11,542 nt of DNA from Candidatus Uhrbacteria bacterium. GTDB lineage: Bacteria; Patescibacteriota; Patescibacteriia; CAIXNZ01. Each line of letters begins with the position of its first letter. The first letter of the stretch is position 1. The DNA lies in NCBI GenBank assembly GCA_011046145.1, contig DSBA01000024.1, positions 1 to 11,542 of the forward strand. Reading direction: 5' to 3'. Below, one piece after another: positions 6,025 to 11,542 of the stretch. A program made the translations under genes and the position numbers. The notes beneath the pieces are model-generated. The model made no database searches. It worked only from the letters and a program-made list of their open reading frames with translations, and was not told the origin of the DNA.

Positions 6025-7431
6025 ATGAATTTTTTAAAAGATAAAAAATTTTGGCTGACATTGTCTTTAGCAGGTTTGCTTACGGTTTTTTTCTGTTTGG
6101 CAAGTAATTTTTCTTCTTTGACATTATTGTTTTTCTTGATATTTCTTTTAGTTTTGCTTTTTTTAAAATATCCGATAATAGGCATTTATTTAATGGCTTT
6201 TTTATACCCTTTTAATTATCTGGAAGCTTCTTATGATAAATTTAACGTGCCTTTGGTTGATTTAATCGCTTTGGTTTTGTTTATTACCTGGGTGATCAGG
6301 AGCCTTTACTTGCATTTGGAAAACAAGCAGAAAATAAGCCTTAAAAATTTTCCAGCTTGGATTTTTATGCTTTTTTTTATTGGCGCAGGAGCTGTTTCTT
6401 TGCTGAATGTGGAAAGTTCTGCCCTAATGGCTTCTGTAAAGTTCATTTTAAGGCCAATGCTTTTTTTCTATTTAATGTTTGTTATTCTGCCGTTTAATAT
6501 AATTGATAGCTTTAAAAAGCTTTACAATACCCTAAATGTCATGTTTGTTTTGGGTGTGGGCCTTGCCTTAATGGGCATTTGGTCTTTTATTTTTCCGCCT
6601 TATTATGTTGAATTGAGGCGGGCAGTGCCTTTGTCGGTTTTTGGCTATTATCCGCTGGGCACAAACCATAATTTATTGGCTGAAGTTTTTGTGGCTTTGA
6701 TGCCTTTTGCCTTGATTTTATTCTGGAGGGAAAAAGATGTTTTTTTAAAAAATATTTATCTGCTGGGAGCTTTTTTAATGGGCGGGGTGAATTTGCTGAC
6801 TTTGTCCAGAGCCGGCTGGCTGGCTTTAATTTTCCAGCTTTTGATTTTGCTTGCTTTAAAATATAAAGGCCAGTTTAAAAAAATATTCAGCTCTTTTTTC
6901 AGCTATCTGCTTTTGGCCTTGCTTATTCCTTTAGCTTATCTAGTTTATCAGTTTGCCACGACCGGAGTGGTTATTGGCGCGACTTTAAACAGGATGCAAT
7001 TGATTGAAGGCGCTTTGTTTTTGTTCAGGGAACACCCCTTTATTGGCAATGGCCCTGGTACTTTTATCAGCGCTTTGGAGGGCATGAGATGGTATATTAT
7101 TCAATATGGCGAGCCTTTGGAAGCCCATGGCTTTATTTTTAAAACTTTGCCAGAACTTGGCATTTTAGGCACGTTGGCTTTTTTAGCTCTTTTAGTTTAT
7201 ATTTTTTACGCGCTTTTAAAAGGTTATAATAATATTAAGTTAAAACCCCAATATGCTAATTTGGTTTTGGGCATGATTTTGGCAGTAGTGGGCGTGGTGG
7301 TTTTCCAGGTTTTTGGTACTGGCTATTATATGGCAAAGCTTTGGCTGCCAATCGGCTTGGCTTTGGCAAGCTTAAAATTTTGTTGGCCTAAATTTACAGA
7401 AAAAATAATTTATGATAAAAGAAAAAATTAA
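6025..7431 (+). CDS. O-antigen ligase/polymerase-like membrane protein (Wzy/WaaL type, PF04932)
   Basis: This 468-aa protein has about ten to twelve predicted membrane spans and one large periplasmic-type loop (about 310-372) before the last spans. That is the layout of the Wzy_C/O-antigen ligase family. Family features include GTNHNLLAE (212-220), SRAGWLA (261-267, including the conserved arginine of the SR-x-x-WL type motif), HPFIGNGPGTF (337-347) and EAHGF (366-370) with a conserved histidine. It would either polymerise lipid-linked repeat units or transfer glycan to an acceptor; the sequence alone does not separate these. It starts 3 bp after the radical SAM stop and its end overlaps the next gene by 20 bp, so it is tightly co-transcribed. 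Confidence 0.85.
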   Translation: MNFLKDKKFWLTLSLAGLLTVFFCLASNFSSLTLLFFLIFLLVLLFLKYPIIGIYLMAFLYPFNYLEASYDKFNVPLVDLIALVLFITWVIRSLYLHLENKQKISLKNFPAWIFMLFFIGAGAVSLLNVESSALMASVKFILRPMLFFYLMFVILPFNIIDSFKKLYNTLNVMFVLGVGLALMGIWSFIFPPYYVELRRAVPLSVFGYYPLGTNHNLLAEVFVALMPFALILFWREKDVFLKNIYLLGAFLMGGVNLLTLSRAGWLALIFQLLILLALKYKGQFKKIFSSFFSYLLLALLIPLAYLVYQFATTGVVIGATLNRMQLIEGALFLFREHPFIGNGPGTFISALEGMRWYIIQYGEPLEAHGFIFKTLPELGILGTLAFLALLVYIFYALLKGYNNIKLKPQYANLVLGMILAVVGVVVFQVFGTGYYMAKLWLPIGLALASLKFCWPKFTEKIIYDKRKN

Positions 7432-8518
7432 AATAGTTTATATTATCAATTCTTTTGCCTTAGGAGGCGCAGAAAGGCTGCTTTTGGATATTTGCCAGCG
7501 GCTAGACAAGGAAAAATTTCAAATAGCTGTTTGTTCAGCCACGTCTGGCGGGCCATTGGCTAAAGATTTTGAAGCTTTAAATATTCCGGTAAAAGTTTTT
7601 GCCAAAAAAGGCAGGTTGGGCCTGGGCTTGATTTGGCGGATTTACAAATTTTTAAAAGAGCAAAAACCGCAGATTGTCCATACCCATTTGTTTGGCGGCG
7701 ATACCTGGGGCAGAATAGCGGCAATTTTAGCCAGGGCGCCTATTATTATTTCCACTGAACACAATATTAATCTGGATGAACCAGGGCTGAAAAAGAAAAT
7801 TAAATGGCTTTTGTCCTGGCCGACTGATAAAATCATTGCTGTTTCCCAAAGCGTTAAAGATTATGCTATTAAGGCTGATAAAATCAAACCAGAAAAAATA
7901 GATGTTATTTATAATGGAATTGATTTGCAGAAATTCGCTTTTCGCGGCTATCAGGCAATTGAAAAAAATAATAAAATAAAGGCGGTTGTTTTAGCCCGTT
8001 TAGAGCCGCAAAAAGGCCATGAATATTTGCTTGAGGCCCTGCCTTTGTTAATTGAAAAATATCCTGATTTTGTTTTAAATATAATTGGCTGTGGCAGCCT
8101 GGAAAAAAAATTAAAAAATCAGGCTAAAGATCTGAATTTGGGCCAAAAAGTTGTTTTTTGGGGCAGGCGCTTGGATCCAGAAAACATTTTGCCGCAAATG
8201 GATTTTTTTATTCTGCCTTCTTTGTGGGAAGGCTTGGGCATTGCGATTTTGGAAGCCCAGGCTGTTGGTTTGCCTGTTTTGGCTTCAAAAACCGGGGGCA
8301 TACCTGAAATTATTGAAGATGGCAAAACAGGCTTGCTTTTTGAGCCGGCAAATCCGCCAGCTATTTTTGCAGCTATTGATAAATTGCTTTCAAATCAGGA
8401 ATTAGCTGAAAAAATGGTTAAAAATGCTTATCAGCAAATTAATGAAAAATTCAATTTAAGTAAAATGGTCAAGGCTTATGAAAAATTATACCTAGATCTA
8501 ATTAATAAAAGAAAATAA
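7412..8518 (+). CDS. GT4-family glycosyltransferase (GT-B fold)
   Basis: The 368-aa protein shows a retaining GT4 arrangement. The N-terminal acceptor domain has INSFALGGAER (12-22), HTH (90-92) and TEHNIN (115-120). The hinge region reads VIYNGID (165-171). The C-terminal nucleotide-sugar domain has ARLEPQKGHE (195-204), the E-x7-E pair E273 and E281 in PSLWEGLGIAILEA, and TGGIPEI (294-300). It would add a sugar from an NDP-sugar to a lipid-linked glycan at the inner face of the membrane; donor and linkage cannot be deduced. There is no membrane span. The ATG at 7412 overlaps the polymerase gene by 20 bp and gives a full-length N-terminus, and no later Met is plausible, so coupling is likely. 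Confidence 0.9.
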   Translation: MIKEKIKIVYIINSFALGGAERLLLDICQRLDKEKFQIAVCSATSGGPLAKDFEALNIPVKVFAKKGRLGLGLIWRIYKFLKEQKPQIVHTHLFGGDTWGRIAAILARAPIIISTEHNINLDEPGLKKKIKWLLSWPTDKIIAVSQSVKDYAIKADKIKPEKIDVIYNGIDLQKFAFRGYQAIEKNNKIKAVVLARLEPQKGHEYLLEALPLLIEKYPDFVLNIIGCGSLEKKLKNQAKDLNLGQKVVFWGRRLDPENILPQMDFFILPSLWEGLGIAILEAQAVGLPVLASKTGGIPEIIEDGKTGLLFEPANPPAIFAAIDKLLSNQELAEKMVKNAYQQINEKFNLSKMVKAYEKLYLDLINKRK

Positions 8519-8537
8519 TTTGTATTTTAGTATCCCT

Positions 8538-9755
8538 ATGAAAATACTCATGATCAATAAATTTTTTTATCGCCGGGGCGGTTCTGAAGCCTATATGCTG
8601 GCTTTGATTGAGTTGCTGAAAAAAAACAGCCATCAGGTGATTGAATTTTCCATGCAGGATGAAAAAAATGAGCCGTCTGAATACGCTGATTTTTTTATCA
8701 AAAATATTGATTTTTCAAAAAGGGAGGGTTTTATTAAAGATTTGAAAAAAGCCTTTTGTCTGCTTTATTCTTTTGCAGCCAAAAACAAGCTAGAAGCTTT
8801 AATTGCACAGGAAAAGCCAGATGTGGCTCATTTGCATAATTTTAATTTTCAATTAACCCCGTCAATTTTAAGCGTTTTGAAAAAACATAAGATTCCAGTT
8901 GTTTGGACAATGCATGATTATCATGCGATTTGTCCCAATTACCGCTTGTTTACCCAGGGGCAGGTTTGCGAGCGCTGCAAAGTTTATAGATATTACAACT
9001 GCTATAAATTCCGTTGTTTAAAAAATGATAAGGCCATGAGTTTTTTGGCAATGCTGGAAATGTATTTGCATAAGATTATTTTGAAAAGTTATGATAAAAT
9101 TGATATTTTTATTTCTCCCAGCCGATTTTTAGCTGATAAAGTCAAGCAATGGGGGATTAAGCCTGATAAAGTTAAGCATTTGTATAATTTTATTGATTTG
9201 GACAATTTTCAGCCTATTTCTGAACATGGAGACGGTTTGGTTTATTTTGGCCGTTTGTCAGAAGAAAAAGGCCTTTTAACGCTTCTGGAAGCGATGAAAG
9301 GTTTAGGAAAAATAAATTTGAGCCTTATTGGCGAGGGACCGCAAAAAGAGCAAATTTTAGATTATATTGAAAAAAACAAATTAAATAATGTTTATCTTTT
9401 GGGCTATAAAAAAGGGCTGGAACTTTATGATTTGATCAAAAAATCAAGGCTGGTTATTATGCCTTCAATCTGGCATGAAAATAATCCCATCTCGGTTTTG
9501 GAAGCTTTTGCTCTGGCTAAGCCAGTGATTGCTTCTGATTTGGGCGGTTTGCCAGAATTGGTAGAAAACAGCAAAACAGGTTATTTATTCAAAGCTGGGC
9601 AGGCTGATGATTTAAAAAATAAAATTAAATCTGTTTATAATGATGCGGAAGCTTGCCTGAAACTAGGTAAAAACGCGCGCCGAAAAGCTGAAAAAATTTC
9701 TTCCGGCCAGGCGCATTTGGCAGAGATTTTACAAATTTATAAAAATATAGCTTAA
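8538..9755 (+). CDS. GT4-family glycosyltransferase with cysteine-rich insert
   Basis: From the ATG at 8538 the protein is 405 aa and begins KILMINKFF with GGSE at 14-17, the expected GT4 N-terminus. An upstream in-frame TTG at 8520, one base after the previous stop, would add six residues; the ATG is preferred because it places the first beta strand at the N-terminus. Key features are HLHN (98-101), HDYH (126-129), GRLSEEKG (238-245) and the E-x7-E pair E314/E322 in IWHENNPISVLEA. Between the two domains lies an insert with C132, C144, C147, C155 and C160, including CERC, which could bind a metal. A similar insert occurs in a subset of GT4 proteins. It is the last gene of its unit, with only a weak terminator downstream. 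Confidence 0.88.
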   Translation: MKILMINKFFYRRGGSEAYMLALIELLKKNSHQVIEFSMQDEKNEPSEYADFFIKNIDFSKREGFIKDLKKAFCLLYSFAAKNKLEALIAQEKPDVAHLHNFNFQLTPSILSVLKKHKIPVVWTMHDYHAICPNYRLFTQGQVCERCKVYRYYNCYKFRCLKNDKAMSFLAMLEMYLHKIILKSYDKIDIFISPSRFLADKVKQWGIKPDKVKHLYNFIDLDNFQPISEHGDGLVYFGRLSEEKGLLTLLEAMKGLGKINLSLIGEGPQKEQILDYIEKNKLNNVYLLGYKKGLELYDLIKKSRLVIMPSIWHENNPISVLEAFALAKPVIASDLGGLPELVENSKTGYLFKAGQADDLKNKIKSVYNDAEACLKLGKNARRKAEKISSGQAHLAEILQIYKNIA

Positions 9756-9768
9756 TACTTTTTAAAAC

Positions 9769-9797
9769 TTGACATATTTTAGTTTTTCTGTTAAGTT
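9769..9797 (+). promoter_or_regulatory. Possible promoter placed just upstream of a terminator
   Basis: TTGACA (9769-9774), a 17-bp spacer and TAAGTT (9792-9797), with TGT before the -10. The -35 is perfect but the -10 matches consensus poorly. A transcript would start near 9804 and meet the hairpin at 9810 almost at once, so the site is either non-functional or deliberately attenuated. Confidence 0.4.
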
Positions 9798-9809
9798 CAG
9801 GTAATATCA

Positions 9810-9830
9810 GGGGTAAAATGCCCCTTTTTT
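9810..9830 (+). terminator. Short Rho-independent terminator after the second glycosyltransferase
   Basis: GGGG (9810-9813) pairs with CCCC (9821-9824), with a possible inner U-G pair, and is followed by six T (9825-9830). The stem is short but all G-C, and the T-tract is clean. It would end the 5035-9755 unit 55 nt after its last stop. Confidence 0.65.
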
Positions 9831-9846
9831 AAATTCCCAGACTTGC

Positions 9847-9875
9847 TTGACATTTTTTTATAAATATGCTATGAT
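9847..9875 (+). promoter_or_regulatory. Strong sigma70-type promoter with extended -10 for the last glycosyltransferase
   Basis: TTGACA (9847-9852), a 17-bp spacer and TATGAT (9870-9875), with TGC directly before the -10 (9867-9869). The start near 9882 gives a leader of about 222 nt before the ATG at 10104, far longer than the 25-33 nt leaders elsewhere in the window. Confidence 0.85.
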
Positions 9876-9918
9876 AGACTATTAAATTATTTTTGTTTAT
9901 TAATTTTAGTATCTTTGT

Positions 9919-10041
9919 AAACGCGCAAATTAACTCGCCCTGTAAATCAACAAATTTAAACGCAAATACTACAAATTAAGTATAAGAATTATTTGTGAAG
10001 TTTGTATTAAAATTCGCAGATTGGCGAGGATTGAGCGGTTT
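9919..10041 (+). promoter_or_regulatory. Candidate structured 5' leader (imperfect 123-nt fold-back)
   Basis: The leader folds back on itself. CTCGCC (9934-9939) pairs with GGCGAG (10023-10028), and CTG (9940-9942) pairs with CAG (10017-10019) across a 3-nt bulge. Outward, AAA, CGC, C and AAT (within 9919-9930) pair with ATT, G, GCG and TTT (within 10030-10041). Inward, ACAAAT (9971-9976) pairs with ATTTGT (9991-9996) and AATAC with GTATT. The remaining 60 nt to the ATG are A-rich and look unstructured. I do not recognise any known riboswitch class. It could be a cis-regulatory RNA, a small RNA, or the footprint of a palindromic mobile repeat. Pairings were read by eye, not folded. Confidence 0.45.
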
Positions 10042-10103
10042 AGAAAACAAGAAGTGGATTAAGCAAAAATAGCAATAAATAAAACAAGAAAACAAATAAA
10101 ACT

Positions 10104-11267
10104 ATGAAAATTTATTTTATCGGACAAAAAGGAATACCAGCTATTTATGGCGGCGTTGAGCGCCATGTAGAAGAATTAGCAACTCGTTTGGCCAAAGAAG
10201 GCAATGAGGTTTTTGTTTATGTCCGAAATCATTATACGCCAAAAGAACTGCAAGAATATAATGGAGTAAAATTAATCCATTTGCCAACCATCAAAACTAA
10301 GCATTTGGATGCTTTTATCCATTCTTTTTTGGCAACTTTAGATGTTTTAAGGCGCAAAGCTGATGTAATTCATTATCATGCCATTGGTCCTTCAAGTTTT
10401 CTTTGGATTCCAAAATTACTGAAAAGAAATTCAAAAATTGTTTCAACTTTTCATTCTGATAATAGGGACCATCAAAAATGGAATTACTGGGTTAAAAAAT
10501 ATTTTACTCTGGCAGCTTATATTTCGGTCAGATGGCCCGATAAAAGCATTGCTGTTTCTAATTATCAAAAAAAAGAAGCTGAACAAGAATTTAAAGGCAA
10601 GTTGGAATATATCCCTAATGGCGTGCCGGCTTTTGAAGCGGTTAAGCCTGATCTGATCAGCAGAAATTGGGGCCTTTTGGGCAATGATTATATTTTGGCG
10701 GTTTCGCGTTTAATCAAGCCAAAAGGTTTGCATACTTTGATTGAAGCTTATGCCAGCTTAAAAAATACTGATAAAAAATTGGTGATTGTCGGCGATGCCA
10801 GTGATACTGACAGTTATGGTTATGTTAAAGACCTGAAAACCTTGGCTGGCGACAATAAAAATATTATTTTTACTGGCAATCAGACTGGCCAGGCTTTGGT
10901 TGAATTTTATTCCAATGCATATTTGTTTGTTCAGCCTTCAGAAGCAGAAGGCCTTTCAATTGCTTTGCTGGAAGCCATGAGTTATGGCAAGGCTGTTATT
11001 GCCAGTGATATTGAGCCTAATATTGAAGCAATTGCTGATATTGGCTTGAATTTTAAAAATAAGGATGTTGCTGATTTAAGCCAGAAATTACAGTATTTGC
11101 TGGATCAGCCTGAATTAATTGAAATTATGGCCGGTAAATTAAAAGAACGCGCTAAAACTGAATATAATTGGGATAATATTGTAAAAAAGACTTTAACATT
11201 ATATAATTCAATTTCTAAAGAACAGGCAAGAAAAGTTTATAAATTCGGCTTAAGCCAGTTTAGATAA
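10104..11267 (+). CDS. GT4-family glycosyltransferase of the DUF1972/rhamnosyltransferase-like type
   Basis: The 387-aa protein begins with IGQKGIPAIYGGVERHVEEL (6-25), the N-terminal signature of GT4 enzymes related to DUF1972 proteins, some of which are rhamnosyltransferases. Further features are HYHAIGPSSF (90-99), STFHSDNRD (114-122), YIPNGV (169-174), SRLIKPKGLHTLIEAY (201-216) and the E-x7-E pair E282/E290 in EAEGLSIALLEAMS. The length is normal and no membrane span is present. It likely adds a sugar to the lipid-linked repeat unit in the cytoplasm; the donor is not determinable. It is a single-gene unit with its own promoter, a leader of about 220 nt with a fold-back, and a strong terminator, so it may be controlled separately from the other two glycosyltransferases. 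Confidence 0.9.
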   Translation: MKIYFIGQKGIPAIYGGVERHVEELATRLAKEGNEVFVYVRNHYTPKELQEYNGVKLIHLPTIKTKHLDAFIHSFLATLDVLRRKADVIHYHAIGPSSFLWIPKLLKRNSKIVSTFHSDNRDHQKWNYWVKKYFTLAAYISVRWPDKSIAVSNYQKKEAEQEFKGKLEYIPNGVPAFEAVKPDLISRNWGLLGNDYILAVSRLIKPKGLHTLIEAYASLKNTDKKLVIVGDASDTDSYGYVKDLKTLAGDNKNIIFTGNQTGQALVEFYSNAYLFVQPSEAEGLSIALLEAMSYGKAVIASDIEPNIEAIADIGLNFKNKDVADLSQKLQYLLDQPELIEIMAGKLKERAKTEYNWDNIVKKTLTLYNSISKEQARKVYKFGLSQFR

Positions 11268-11284
11268 TTTGATTTATTAAATAT

Positions 11285-11321
11285 AAAAGAGCCCTAGCAC
11301 CATGCGGTGCGGGGCTCTTTT
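11285..11321 (+). terminator. Strong, probably bidirectional Rho-independent terminator
   Basis: AAAAGAGCCC (11285-11294) pairs with GGGCTCTTTT (11312-11321), and an inner GCACC/GGTGC stem closes a 4-nt ATGC loop. The A-run on the left and T-run on the right let it act on either strand. It lies 17 nt after the stop at 11267. Confidence 0.92.
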
Positions 11322-11343
11322 AGTTGGGGGATTGTGTTTTTTT

Positions 11344-11406
11344 GGGGTTGATTTCTAACCCCCTCTGTGTCTCCCCCTTAGCAAGGGGGGAGATTGCGGG
11401 GGAGTT
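11344..11406. repeat. Nested palindromic element, MITE- or REP-like
   Basis: CTCCCCCTT (11371-11379) pairs with AAGGGGGGAG (11383-11392) around an AGC loop. Outside it, AACCCCC (11357-11363) can pair with GGGGGAGTT (11398-11406) with one bulged A. The same AACCCC (11357-11362) could instead pair with GGGGTT (11344-11349). The absence of a T-tract after the hairpin argues against a terminator. CCCCTT-AGC-AAGGGG cores of this kind are common as dispersed intergenic repeats in bacterial genomes, which is the likely nature here. Confidence 0.6.
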
Positions 11407-11471
11407 GGCTTGTTGTTTTTGGACGCTTAATTGCCACCCCCAAACCCCCCATAGTGTAAATAATGGCGTTT

Positions 11472-11517
11472 GTTGATGGTAGTTTTAAAACAGGATTTGA
11501 GGGGGGAACTTATCAAC
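11472..11517. repeat. Imperfect inverted repeat with a GTTTTAAAAC palindrome
   Basis: GTTGAT (11472-11477) pairs with ATCAAC (11512-11517), and AGTT (11481-11484) with AACT (11507-11510). The perfect 10-bp palindrome GTTTTAAAAC lies at 11482-11491. Together they form a 46-nt fold-back next to the preceding palindrome. This suggests a composite repeat element that continues rightward. Confidence 0.45.
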
Positions 11518-11542
11518 CACCCCCATGAACTACGTTGGGTTC

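Larger units (their letters stand above)
11322..11542. other. Non-coding tail rich in C and G homopolymer runs
   Basis: I see no convincing reading frame on either strand here. Runs of four to six C or G recur (for example 11326-11330, 11344-11347, 11385-11390, 11398-11402, 11501-11506), unlike anything in the genic part of the window. The stretch carries the palindromic elements listed at 11344-11406 and 11472-11517, and the repeat-like character continues to the window edge. Confidence 0.6.

Noticed and set aside
8151..8405. Plus-strand frame of 84 codons within the first glycosyltransferase
   Set aside because: It lies wholly inside a well-supported GT4 gene in another frame and resembles no protein; it is a shadow frame.
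8520..8537. TTG at 8520 as the start of the second glycosyltransferase
   Set aside because: It would add six residues before the conserved first strand. The ATG at 8538 gives the expected GT4 N-terminus, though the TTG cannot be fully excluded.
9995..10072. A 25-codon GTG-started frame inside the long leader, a possible leader peptide
   Set aside because: It starts with GTG inside the apical hairpin arm, has no Shine-Dalgarno, shows no regulatory codon run, and overlaps the fold-back. It is more likely chance.
205..11267. Alternative genetic code with TGA as Gly, as in Gracilibacteria/Absconditabacteria
   Set aside because: All ten genes are full length without in-frame TGA and align to their families under the standard code. 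The absence of TGA stops (nine TAA, one TAG) is expected in A/T-rich DNA.
11371..11392. CRISPR repeat or terminator at the C/G palindrome
   Set aside because: There are no regularly spaced copies in the window and no T-tract follows, so neither reading is supported.

Overview
The window is AT-rich bacterial DNA. All ten genes lie on the plus strand and are tightly packed. None has a recognisable Shine-Dalgarno sequence; the starts sit in plain A/T-rich leaders. All ten genes end in TAA or TAG. The small, tightly packed membrane and glycan genes with degenerate paralogues suggest a member of the Candidate Phyla Radiation (Patescibacteria), but there is no rRNA or ribosomal marker here, so that placement is an inference. 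The standard code fits: no gene is interrupted by TGA.

Layout. (1) 1-204 is a divergent control region. It has a strong minus-strand promoter firing out of the left edge, a pair of near-identical 16-bp direct repeats, and a plus-strand promoter. (2) 205-3996 is one probable transcription unit: an AI-2E-family permease, a single-span protein with a YpmS-like outer domain, a polytopic membrane protein of unknown role, and a membrane-anchored HtrA/DegP-like protein that has lost its catalytic triad but kept a PDZ domain. A terminator follows at 4033-4063. (3) 4133-4885 is a single-gene unit with its own promoter and terminator, encoding a Wzz/YveK-type chain-length determinant. (4) 5035-9755 is a four-gene unit: a radical SAM protein with a degraded SPASM-like tail, a Wzy/WaaL-like polymerase or ligase, and two GT4 glycosyltransferases. 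(5) 9756-10103 is a 348-bp gap holding two TTGACA promoters, a short terminator between them, and a leader of about 220 nt containing a 123-nt imperfect fold-back. (6) 10104-11267 is a third GT4 glycosyltransferase, followed by a strong terminator. (7) 11322-11542 appears non-coding, with C/G homopolymer runs and nested palindromes like a dispersed repeat.

Together, regions 3-6 look like part of a cell-surface polysaccharide locus: glycosyltransferases build the repeat unit, the O-antigen-ligase-like protein polymerises or transfers it, and the Wzz-like protein sets chain length. No Wzx flippase or initiating phosphoglycosyltransferase is visible, so the pathway must be completed elsewhere. 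The most unusual points are the triad-less HtrA protein, the structured long leader before the last glycosyltransferase, the very uniform promoter design (TTGACA, 17 bp, usually an extended -10), and the repeats at both ends.
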